Shown piece by piece: positions 53,850 through 62,300 of a DNA stretch of 64,000 nt (the first letter of the stretch is position 1; the number at the start of each line of letters is the position of its first letter). The notes under the pieces are model-generated. The model did no database searches. It saw only the letters and a program-made list of their open reading frames with translations, and was not told the origin of the DNA. The position numbers were made by a program, and so were the translations under genes. The stretch is from Streptomyces vinaceus (lineage in GTDB: Bacteria; Actinomycetota; Actinomycetes; Streptomycetales; Streptomycetaceae), in assembly GCF_008704935.1 (NCBI RefSeq), contig NZ_CP023692.1:2861001-2925000 (forward strand), given 5' to 3'.

Positions 53850-55445
53850 ATGTCACAACCCTCAGAGCCGATCGACATGCACACGACCGCGGGCAAGATC
53901 GCGGACCTGCAGCGCCGCATCGACGAAGCCACTCACGCCGGGTCCGCGCGCGCGGTGGAGAAGCAGCACGCCAAGGGGAAGCTGACGGCGCGTGAGCGGG
54001 TCGCCCTGCTGCTGGACGAGGGGTCCTTCGTCGAGCTCGACGAGTTCGCCCGCCACCGCTCGACCGCCTTCGGGCTGGAGAAGACCCGCCCGTACGGCGA
54101 CGGCGTCGTCACCGGCTACGGCACGGTGGACGGCCGCCCCGTGGCCGTGTTCTCGCAGGACTTCACGGTCTTCGGCGGCGCCCTCGGCGAGGTCTACGGG
54201 CAGAAGATCATGAAGGTCATGGACTTCGCCCTGAAGACCGGCTGCCCGCTCGTCGGCATCAACGACTCCGGCGGCGCGCGCATCCAGGAGGGCGTCAGCG
54301 CGCTGGGCATGTACGGCGAGATCTTCCGCCGCAACGTCCACGCCTCCGGCGTCATCCCGCAGATCAGCCTGATCGTGGGCCCGTGCGCCGGCGGCGCCGT
54401 GTACTCCCCCGCCATCACCGACTTCACCGTGATGGTCGATCAGACCTCGCACATGTTCATCACCGGCCCGGACGTCATCAAGACGGTCACCGGCGAGGAC
54501 GTGGGCTTCGAGGAGCTCGGCGGCGCCCGCACCCACAACTCCACCTCGGGCGTGGCCCACCACATGGCCGGGGACGAGAAGGACGCCATCGAGTACGTCA
54601 AGTCCCTGCTGGCGTACCTGCCCTCGAACAACCTCTCCGAGCCGCCCGCCTTCCCCGAGGAGGCGGACACCGAGGTCGGCGACACCGACCGCGAGCTCGA
54701 CGTCCTGATCCCGGACAGCGCGAACCAGCCGTACGACATGCACACCGTGATCGAGCACGTGCTCGACGACGCGGAGTTCCTGGAGACGCAGTCGCTGTTC
54801 GCGCCGAACATCCTCACCGGCTTCGGCCGGGTCGAGGGGCACCCGGTGGGCATCGTCGCCAACCAGCCGATGCAGTTCGCCGGCTGCCTGGACATCGACG
54901 CCTCCGAGAAGGCCGCCCGCTTCGTGCGGACCTGCGACGCCTTCAACATCCCGGTGCTGACGTTCGTGGACGTGCCGGGCTTCCTGCCGGGCACGGACCA
55001 GGAGTACAACGGAATCATCCGGCGCGGCGCGAAGCTGATCTACGCCTACGCCGAGGCCACCGTCCCCCTGATCACCGTCATCACCCGCAAGGCGTTCGGC
55101 GGCGCGTACGACGTCATGGGCTCCAAGCACCTCGGCGCGGACCTGAACCTGGCCTGGCCGACCGCCCAGATCGCCGTCATGGGCGCGCAGGGCGCGGTCA
55201 ACATCCTGCACCGGCGCGCCCTCGCCGAGGCGGAGGAGGCCGGCACCGCCGAGGAGACGCGGGCCCGGCTCATCGCCGAGTACGAGGACACGCTGCTGAA
55301 CCCGTACACGGCCGCCGAACGCGGTTACATCGACGCGGTGACCATGCCGTCGGAGACCCGGGCCCACGTGGTCAAGGGGCTGCGGCAGCTGCGCACCAAG
55401 CGCGAGTCGCTGCCCCCGAAGAAGCACGGCAACATCCCCCTCTAG
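53850..55445 (+). CDS. pccB: Propionyl-CoA carboxylase beta subunit (carboxyltransferase)
   Basis: 531 residues from ATG 53850 with AGGGAG upstream. A two-domain crotonase-like carboxyltransferase: [56 protein letters not shown], then in the second half [30 protein letters not shown] and [20 protein letters not shown]. It moves the carboxyl group from biotin to propionyl-CoA, giving methylmalonyl-CoA for the TCA cycle and polyketides. Works with the epsilon subunit next to it and the biotin carboxylase at 57476. Confidence 0.95.
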   Translation: MSQPSEPIDMHTTAGKIADLQRRIDEATHAGSARAVEKQHAKGKLTARERVALLLDEGSFVELDEFARHRSTAFGLEKTRPYGDGVVTGYGTVDGRPVAVFSQDFTVFGGALGEVYGQKIMKVMDFALKTGCPLVGINDSGGARIQEGVSALGMYGEIFRRNVHASGVIPQISLIVGPCAGGAVYSPAITDFTVMVDQTSHMFITGPDVIKTVTGEDVGFEELGGARTHNSTSGVAHHMAGDEKDAIEYVKSLLAYLPSNNLSEPPAFPEEADTEVGDTDRELDVLIPDSANQPYDMHTVIEHVLDDAEFLETQSLFAPNILTGFGRVEGHPVGIVANQPMQFAGCLDIDASEKAARFVRTCDAFNIPVLTFVDVPGFLPGTDQEYNGIIRRGAKLIYAYAEATVPLITVITRKAFGGAYDVMGSKHLGADLNLAWPTAQIAVMGAQGAVNILHRRALAEAEEAGTAEETRARLIAEYEDTLLNPYTAAERGYIDAVTMPSETRAHVVKGLRQLRTKRESLPPKKHGNIPL

Positions 55446-55464
55446 GACGCTGGGAGGCAGTCCC

Positions 55465-55674
55465 GTGGTGATCAAGGTCGTCAAGGGGAATCCGACGCCC
55501 GAGGAGCTGGCCGCCGCACTGGCGGTGGTCCAAGCGCGCGCGGCGGCGCTGGCGTCGGCGCCGTCGGGCGCCGCGCCGGTGGCCGACGCGTGGTCGGCGC
55601 CGGCCCGGGTGGCGCGGCGGACGCTGCCGCAGCCGGGGCCGCGCGCGTGGGCCCGTACGTACTGGCCCGGATAG
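55465..55674 (+). CDS. accE: Acyl-CoA carboxylase epsilon subunit
   Basis: 69 residues from GTG 55465, with GGGAGG upstream. The small protein starts [26 protein letters not shown], the helix by which epsilon subunits bind the beta hexamer, then a proline/alanine region and a [13 protein letters not shown] end. Epsilon subunits raise activity and help assembly in actinobacterial carboxylases. It lies 19 bp after pccB, in one operon. Confidence 0.9.
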   Translation: MVIKVVKGNPTPEELAAALAVVQARAAALASAPSGAAPVADAWSAPARVARRTLPQPGPRAWARTYWPG

Positions 55675-55752
55675 CCGGCCCGGTCCGTACCGACCGGCCC
55701 GGACCGGCCCGGACGGGCCCCCCTCCGGTCGTGAAGATGACGTGAACGGACT

Positions 55753-55784
55753 GCGGCGCCTGAGTACCCGTACTCAGGCGCCGC
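55753..55784. promoter_or_regulatory. Perfect 15-bp inverted repeat around TGAGTACCCGTACTCA
   Basis: GCGGCGCCTGAGTAC and its exact complement are separated by CC. It is 79 bp after accE and ends 27 bp before the small membrane protein gene. It could be a terminator of pccB-accE or an operator. The same core occurs at 3730-3760. Confidence 0.55.
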
Positions 55785-55811
55785 ACCCGTCGGCGGGGCC
55801 AGGATCGGGGC

Positions 55812-55943
55812 ATGCTCTGGTCAGACCCGAAGAACGAGCCGCCCAAGGACATGCGCGACGCGCAGGCGATGGTCCGGCGGATGACCGTCGTGGTCGTCCT
55901 CGCGATGCTGGTGGTCGTGTACGTGCTGGGAGTGGGCTTCTGA
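55812..55943 (+). CDS. 43-residue single-helix membrane protein
   Basis: ATG 55812 opens [20 protein letters not shown] followed by a hydrophobic helix (about 25-41, [17 protein letters not shown]) and stop at 55941-55943. The N-terminus is polar and probably cytoplasmic. Codon bias fits the surroundings, and a short protein of this kind between accE and maf is, from memory, conserved in Streptomyces. The ribosome site is weak (GGATCGGGGC). Function unknown. Confidence 0.6.
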   Translation: MLWSDPKNEPPKDMRDAQAMVRRMTVVVVLAMLVVVYVLGVGF

Positions 55944-55984
55944 GGCGTGTTCCGGGCGGGAACCCCGCGCCTACGATGGCGGGC

Positions 55985-56602
55985 ATGACTGCTGCTGCCC
56001 AGGCCCCGGCCCACGCCCTCGTCCTCGCCTCCGCCTCGCCCGCCCGGCTCAACCTGCTGCGGCAGGCCGGGCTGGCCCCGCACGTGATCGTCAGTCACTT
56101 CGACGAGGACGCGCTCAGCGCGGATTCCCCGTCCGAGCTGGCCCTGGCGCTGGCCGAGGCCAAGGCGGGGGTCGTGGCGGCCCTGGAGGAGGCCGCGGGC
56201 GCCCTGGTGATCGGCTGCGACTCGGTGCTGGAGCTGGACGGCGAGGCGCTCGGCAAGCCGGCGGACGCCGCGGAGGCCACGGCCCGCTGGAAGTCGATGC
56301 GCGGGCGGGCCGGCGTACTGCGCACCGGGCACTGCGTGATCGACACGGCGACCGGCCGTCAGGTCTCGGCCACGGCCTCCACGACGGTCCGGTTCGGCGA
56401 GCCGACGGACGCCGAGGTGGCCGCGTACGTGGCGAGCGGCGAGCCGCTGCACGTGGCCGGGGCCTTCACCCTGGACGGGCTGTCGGCGCCGTTCATCGAG
56501 GGCATCGACGGGGACCACGGGAACGTCATCGGGCTGTCGATGCCGCTGCTGCGCTCCCTGCTGGCCGAACTGGGCGTGTCGATCACGGATTTGTGGGCTT
56601 GA
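55985..56602 (+). CDS. maf: Maf-family nucleoside triphosphate pyrophosphatase
   Basis: 205 residues from ATG 55985 (ATG 55976 is an alternative). Maf signature: [36 protein letters not shown], and the ending [32 protein letters not shown]. The enzymes hydrolyse dTTP, UTP or modified nucleotides and influence septum formation. The gene overlaps the convergent membrane protein gene by 20 bp. Confidence 0.92.
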   Translation: MTAAAQAPAHALVLASASPARLNLLRQAGLAPHVIVSHFDEDALSADSPSELALALAEAKAGVVAALEEAAGALVIGCDSVLELDGEALGKPADAAEATARWKSMRGRAGVLRTGHCVIDTATGRQVSATASTTVRFGEPTDAEVAAYVASGEPLHVAGAFTLDGLSAPFIEGIDGDHGNVIGLSMPLLRSLLAELGVSITDLWA

Positions 56603-57095
56603 GCTCCCCGAACCCCGCAGGCGGGGCGCCAGGGCCCGCGGGGGCGCCCCCTGCGGGCTCCCCGGCCGCGCCCTGGGCCGCGTCCCCGGCCGCGCCCTGG
56701 GCCGCGTAGAGCATCAGGGTCAGCACCAGCAGGCACAGGATCACCATCGTCACCGCGAAGGCGCCCCAGCCGACCAGCCCGACGGCGAGGGCGCCGAGCA
56801 CCCCGTGGGTGACGGCGGCGGTGACGAGCACGACGCGGGCGAAGGTGCCGGGCGCGCGGTCGCGTACGGCCGCCACGGCGAGGAGTACGGCGCACAGCAG
56901 CAGGAACGCGCCGATCCCCGCCCCCATCGCGTAAGTCGCCATAGACATGACATTCGGATCCATGCCCGCTATGGACATCGACTGGTTGCTGGTGGTCTTG
57001 CCGAGCACGACGTGGACGAGGACCAGCACCGCCGCCTCGGCGACGAGCACGACCGCGGCCAGCCCGGCCACGAGTCTGCGCAGTACGACGCCCAC
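56583..57095 (-). CDS. Four-helix membrane protein of unknown function
   Basis: 170 residues; GTG 57095 is chosen because it immediately precedes the first helix and GGTGGA lies upstream. Four hydrophobic segments (about residues 4-27, 48-70, 82-100, 108-126) are followed by a glycine/alanine/proline-rich cytoplasmic tail. The extracellular loop [18 protein letters not shown] is methionine-rich. Its end overlaps maf on the other strand. No family recognised. Confidence 0.72.
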   Translation of the reverse strand: MGVVLRRLVAGLAAVVLVAEAAVLVLVHVVLGKTTSNQSMSIAGMDPNVMSMATYAMGAGIGAFLLLCAVLLAVAAVRDRAPGTFARVVLVTAAVTHGVLGALAVGLVGWGAFAVTMVILCLLVLTLMLYAAQGAAGDAAQGAAGEPAGGAPAGPGAPPAGFGELKPTNP

Positions 57096-57475
57096 GGCGA
57101 ATCCACCCCCCACAGCGACCACGAGCCCGTCCGACGCCCTGGAGGCTACTAACGGGTAAACGTATGGACAAGGGGTCCGGGCAGCTTCGTTACGCGGGGT
57201 GCGCTCTCCGGCGATCACGCAAAGAATGTGTGGGCCGTTCGTAGGGACTCGACAAAGAATCACCGGGGCCCGCTGACCGGGCGAACAGAGACCTCGGATG
57301 GGTGACGGGGTTACTGTGCAGTCGGGGATCCCCCTGACCTGGGGCGCCACAAGGGCTTTCCTCACTCGAGGTGGACTCGAATCACACTCCGTGTGGGCAA
57401 GGTCACCTCTAGGGAAGGGTCGAAACGCCGTGTGGGCTGTCCCTAAACTCAGCTTGTTTCAAGGAGGGAGCCATC
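57096..57475. other. Intergenic region upstream of accA, no gene
   Basis: 380 bp between the leftward membrane gene and accA. Open frames here (for instance from 57298) are not convincing. Visible elements are a CACAC-TCC-GTGTG palindrome at 57383-57395, CTCGA repeats just before it, and the accA promoter candidate. Confidence 0.6.
57420..57449 (+). promoter_or_regulatory. Candidate accA promoter
   Basis: TCGAAA (57420-57425) and TAAACT (57444-57449), 18 bp apart, each match four of six consensus bases. Transcription would begin about 20 bases before the GTG, just ahead of AAGGAGGGA. Confidence 0.35.
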
Positions 57476-59239
57476 GTGCGCAAGGTGCTCATCGCCAACC
57501 GTGGCGAAATCGCTGTCCGCGTTGCTCGGGCCTGCCGGGATGCCGGAATCGCAAGCGTAGCCGTCTACGCCGATCCGGACCGGGACGCTCTGCATGTCCG
57601 CGCGGCCGACGAAGCGTTCGCGTTGGGCGGTGACACCCCGGCCGCCAGCTACCTGGACATCTCCAAGGTCCTGCAGGCCGCAGCCGATTCCGGCGCGGAC
57701 GCCATCCATCCCGGATACGGCTTCCTCTCCGAGAACGCGGAGTTCGCCCAGGCCGTGATCGACGCCGGCCTGACCTGGATCGGCCCGCCCCCGCAGGCCA
57801 TCCGCGACCTCGGCGACAAGGTGGCCGCCCGCCACATCGCCCAGCGCGCCGGCGCCCCGCTCGTCGCGGGCACCCCGGACCCGGTCTCCGGGGCCGACGA
57901 GGTCGTCGCGTTCGCCCAGGAGCACGGCCTGCCGATCGCGATCAAGGCCGCCTTCGGCGGCGGCGGCCGCGGCCTGAAGGTCGCCCGCACCCTCGAAGAG
58001 GTCCCCGAGCTCTACGACTCGGCCGTCCGCGAGGCCGTCGCCGCCTTCGGCCGCGGCGAGTGCTTCGTCGAGCGCTACCTCGACAAGCCGCGCCACGTCG
58101 AGACGCAGTGCCTGGCCGACTCCCACGGCAACGTGGTCGTCGTCTCCACCCGCGACTGCTCGCTCCAGCGCCGCCACCAGAAGCTGGTCGAGGAAGCCCC
58201 CGCGCCGTTCCTGTCGGAGGCCCAGAACGCCGAGCTGTACGCGGCGTCGAAGGCCATCCTGAAGGAGGCCGGCTACGTCGGCGCCGGCACCGTGGAGTTC
58301 CTGGTCTCCGCCGACGGCCTGATCTCCTTCCTGGAGGTCAACACCCGCCTCCAGGTCGAGCACCCGGTCACCGAAGAGGTCTCCGGCATCGACCTCGTCC
58401 GCGAGATGTTCCGCATCGCCGACGGCGAGGAGCTCGGCTACGGCGACCCCGTCCTGCGCGGCCACTCCATCGAGTTCCGCATCAACGGCGAGGACCCGGG
58501 CCGCGGCTTCCTGCCCGCCCCCGGCACCGTCACCAAGTTCGCCCCGCCCACCGGCCCGGGCGTCCGCCTCGACACCGGCGTCGAGTCCGGCTCGGTCATC
58601 GGCCCGGCCTGGGACTCCCTGCTGGCCAAGCTGATCGTCACCGGCGCCACCCGCGAGCAGGCCCTCCAGCGCGCGGCGCGCGCCCTGGCCGAGTTCGAGG
58701 TCGAGGGCATGGCCACGGCCATCCCCTTCCACCGCGCCGTCGTCGTCGACCCCGCGTTCGCCCCCGCCGACGGCAACCCGTTCACCGTCTACACCCGGTG
58801 GATCGAGACCGAGTTCGTCAACGAGATCCCCGCGTTCGCCGCCCCGGCGGCCGAGGACGCGGAGGACGAGCCGGGCCGCGAGACGGTCGTCGTCGAGGTC
58901 GGCGGCAAGCGCCTGGAGGTCTCCCTCCCGTCGTCGCTGGGCATGACGCTGGCCCGTACGGCAGCGGCGGGCGGTGCGAAGCCCAAGCGCCGCGCGGCGA
59001 AGAAGTCGGGCCCGGCCGCCTCGGGCGACACCCTGGCCTCCCCGATGCAGGGCACGATCGTCAAGGTCGCGGTCGAGGAGGGCCAGCAGGTCAACGAGGG
59101 CGACCTGATCGTCGTACTGGAAGCCATGAAGATGGAGCAGCCGCTGAACGCGCACCGCTCCGGCACCATCGTCGGCCTCACCGCCGAAGTCGGCGCCAGC
59201 CTCACCTCGGGCGCCACCATCTGCGAGATCAAGGACTGA
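57476..59239 (+). CDS. accA: Acyl-CoA carboxylase alpha subunit (biotin carboxylase + biotin carrier)
   Basis: 587 residues from GTG 57476 with AAGGAGGGA upstream. The biotin carboxylase domain starts [19 protein letters not shown], with ATP-grasp loop [24 protein letters not shown] and [16 protein letters not shown]. An alanine/lysine linker (about 505-520) leads to the biotinyl domain with EAMKMEQ, biotinyl lysine near 552. It carboxylates biotin with bicarbonate and ATP for PccB-type partners; the S. coelicolor counterpart is AccA2 from memory. Confidence 0.95.
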   Translation: MRKVLIANRGEIAVRVARACRDAGIASVAVYADPDRDALHVRAADEAFALGGDTPAASYLDISKVLQAAADSGADAIHPGYGFLSENAEFAQAVIDAGLTWIGPPPQAIRDLGDKVAARHIAQRAGAPLVAGTPDPVSGADEVVAFAQEHGLPIAIKAAFGGGGRGLKVARTLEEVPELYDSAVREAVAAFGRGECFVERYLDKPRHVETQCLADSHGNVVVVSTRDCSLQRRHQKLVEEAPAPFLSEAQNAELYAASKAILKEAGYVGAGTVEFLVSADGLISFLEVNTRLQVEHPVTEEVSGIDLVREMFRIADGEELGYGDPVLRGHSIEFRINGEDPGRGFLPAPGTVTKFAPPTGPGVRLDTGVESGSVIGPAWDSLLAKLIVTGATREQALQRAARALAEFEVEGMATAIPFHRAVVVDPAFAPADGNPFTVYTRWIETEFVNEIPAFAAPAAEDAEDEPGRETVVVEVGGKRLEVSLPSSLGMTLARTAAAGGAKPKRRAAKKSGPAASGDTLASPMQGTIVKVAVEEGQQVNEGDLIVVLEAMKMEQPLNAHRSGTIVGLTAEVGASLTSGATICEIKD

Positions 59240-59263
59240 CCCCGCAGACCGTACGGAACGAAG

Positions 59264-59299
59264 TCGGCCCCCAGGACCCTTCCGGATCCTGGGGGCCGA
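59264..59299. terminator. Bidirectional terminator after accA
   Basis: TCGGCCCCCAGGA and its exact complement (59287-59299) flank a 10-nt loop, between convergent accA and the FG-GAP protein gene. Confidence 0.8.
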
Positions 59300-59321
59300 T
59301 CTCATGTCCGGCTCCCGGCGG

Positions 59322-62300
59322 CTACCAGGTGCCGGGCTGTGCCGTCCAGCTCTTCACCGGAGGCTCGAACCCGCCGTCGGCCTTGGCCTTGAAGCCGAAG
59401 AACGCGTTGCTTCCGGCGGAGTAGTTGTACATGATCGCGATGTCGTCGCGACCGTCCTTGTCGAGGTCGCCGGAGACCGGGTTCCCGGTGTTCTCCAGGT
59501 ACCAGGAGTTCTCGGCGCTCTCCCAGCTCTTGACGGGGGCGTTGACCCCGCCGTCGGCCTTGCCCGTCAGGGTGAACGCGGCCGCGCGGCCGTTGTCGTA
59601 CCTGTACAAGATGGCGGCGTCGGCCCGGCCGTCGCCGTTGTAGTCGCCCGACGTGAGCTTGGAGCGGTTGTAGTCCCATACGCCCGGAGCGGCGCTCCAC
59701 GACTTGACGGGAGCCGCGAAGCCGCCGTCGGGCTTGCCGAACAGGGTGTACATCTCGACGGAACCGTCGCCGTGGCCGTACAGGGCGAGGATGTCGTCGC
59801 GACCGTCCTTGTTGAAGTCGCCCGTGACGTGCTTGGACTCGTTCCAGCACCAGTTGCCGGCGCCGGAGTTCCAGCTGCCGAACTGCTGCTCGAACGTCCC
59901 GTCGGCCTTCGCGAGGAAGGTGTGCGTACCGGTGGAGCAGCCGCCGTGGTCGAACATCATGGCCACGTCGTCGCGCTTGTCACCGTTGAAGTCGCCGGCG
60001 ACGAGCTTGGCGGCCTTGGCGTTCCAGTTGCCCGCGGGGACGTAGGCGCTGCGCGGCAGGCTGGTGAAGGTGCCGTCGGCGTTGCCGAGGAAGGTGAACA
60101 GGGCGTTGGCGTCCTCGTAGTCGTACAGTGCGGCCAGGTCGTCGCGGCCGTCGTTGTTGAAGTCGCCGACGACCCACTGCGACTGCTTGACGCGCCAGTT
60201 CCACGCGCCGCTGTTGAAGCCGAGGACCGGGGCGCCGTATCCGCTGCCGTCGGCCTTGCCGGGCGCCAGGTAGAGCGCCATCGCGTCGCTGCCGAAGTCG
60301 TAGACGGTGGCCACGTCGGCCCGGCCGTCGCCGTTGAAGTCACCTCCCAGTTCGGTGCGCTTGTCCATGGTGCGATCGTTCGCCTTGTGCTCGACGCTGA
60401 CGCCCGTGGTGTGGTTGTGGCGGATGTAGCCGCCGGAGAAGTCCTCGCGGGGGCCGCCGTAGACGTCGTACTCGTCCGACTGCGGGTAGCCCAGCCAGCT
60501 CTTCTCGGCGCCGAGGCTGACCCACTTCTCGCGGATCGTGCCGCGCACCGACCAGGCCTTGGCCGTCGTGGTGGTCCAGTAGATGGACGCCGTGTCGGAG
60601 GTCTGGCCCTTGTGGCGGAAGTGGTTGTAGCGGCCGACGTTGTCGGGGTGGTTGATCTCGTCGGTGGTCGGGTAGCCGAGCGGGCCGCTGGGGCCGCCGA
60701 GCTCGATGTACTTCTTGTAGATGGTTCCGCGCACCGACTGGCCGCCGAACTCGAACGTGAAGTAGATGGCCCCGCCGCCACCGCCGCTGAAGGTGCTGAA
60801 CCAGCCGTTGTTGTCGAAGGTCACGGCCTCGTCGGAGGTGGGGTAGCCCATGACGCCCCGTTCGGCGCCCAGGCTCATCCACTTCTGGCGGATACCGTTG
60901 ATGATGGTCCAGGCACCGGTGTTCGGGTGCCAGTAGATGGAGCCGTTGTCGCTGCTCTCGCCGTCCTTGCGGAAGTGCACGAAGCGGCCGACCGCATCGG
61001 TCGATTCGGTGATGTCGGTGGTCGGGTAGCCGAGCGCGGCGGTGCCGCCCGCGGCGTTGAACTTCGCCAGGATCGGTCCGCACAGCTGGCGCGGGGTGGT
61101 CGTACCCGGCTTGGTGAACGCCTGGCACTCAGACCACGGCGTGCCGCCGAGGACCAGCTTGCGGCCGGGGCCGAAGACGGACCCGCCGCTCAGGGCGCGG
61201 CCCGGGAACTCGGTGATCTGGCCGTTGCCGTCACGCGACCAGAGGTCGGCGTACCCGTCCTTCTCGAAGTCGCCGTCGCTGGACAGGTGCGGGTAGGCGG
61301 CGCCGGTGAAGCCGCTGCCGATGGAGGCGGTCCGGGCGGCCGGATCCGCGTACACCGTCAGGTCGATCAACGCGGGCGAGGTGTTGGCGGTGGTCTTCTT
61401 GCTGGTGTACTGGTGGATCTTGCCGCTGACCGTGTCGCGGGCCCAGATCTCCGGCAGCGCGTCGCCGTTCAGGTCACCGGGCGTCATGATCGTCATGTTC
61501 TGCCAGTCGGCGTTGCCGAGCAGGATCGGCTCGAAACCGGGGAAGGCGAGATCGCCGGTCAGCGTCCCGAGGTAGAGCCACAGTTTGGGGCCCTCCTTGA
61601 TCAGCACGTCGGGCACGTCGTTGTCATCGGTCTTGCCGTCGCCGTTGTCGTCGTTGACGCTGCCGATCGACACCACCTGGTCAGCCTGTGCCCAGTGGTT
61701 GTGCTCCTCCGCCCCGGCGAAAGCCGTCATCTCGAAGCCCTTGGCGTCCAGGGGCTGCAGGTCGCCGTCACCCTTGCCGGGGTATACCCACAGCGTGTTG
61801 CGACTGGGGTCGCCGTTCTGCGGCCGCAGGACGAGGAGGTCCTCGATCAAGTCCTCGCTCCAGCTGTTGCGATGACTCATCGACTTGACGTTGGCGAAGG
61901 AGGCGTGGTTCAGCTTCCTGGACAGGCCGAACGTACCGTCGCCCTTGCCCGGGTGCATCCACAACTGGCCGGAGCCCGGGTCGACGCTCCACAGGTCGAC
62001 GGTGCCGTCGCCGTTGAGGTCGCCGGGCTTGTCGCGCACCGGCTGGCGCTTGGCGTAGAAGAGGTAGGACTTCAGGTCCGAGCGGTTGTTGGAAGCATCC
62101 AGGCTGCGGACGTACATCACCTGCGGGCCGGCCGCGGTCGGCGTGTACTTGACGTCCACCGAGCCGCCGGCGGTGGCCGGGCTGGCCTCCTGGACCTTCG
62201 GGTCGGACTCGGTCCACCACTGGTACTTCGTGATGTCGTTCTCGCCGCCGGAGGTCAGCTTGAACGTTCCCTCGGTGCGGGCGTAGCCGGTGTTGTCCGG

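Noticed and set aside
57298..57633. Open frame overlapping the accA start
   Set aside because: No ribosome site or family similarity; the second half is just another frame of accA.
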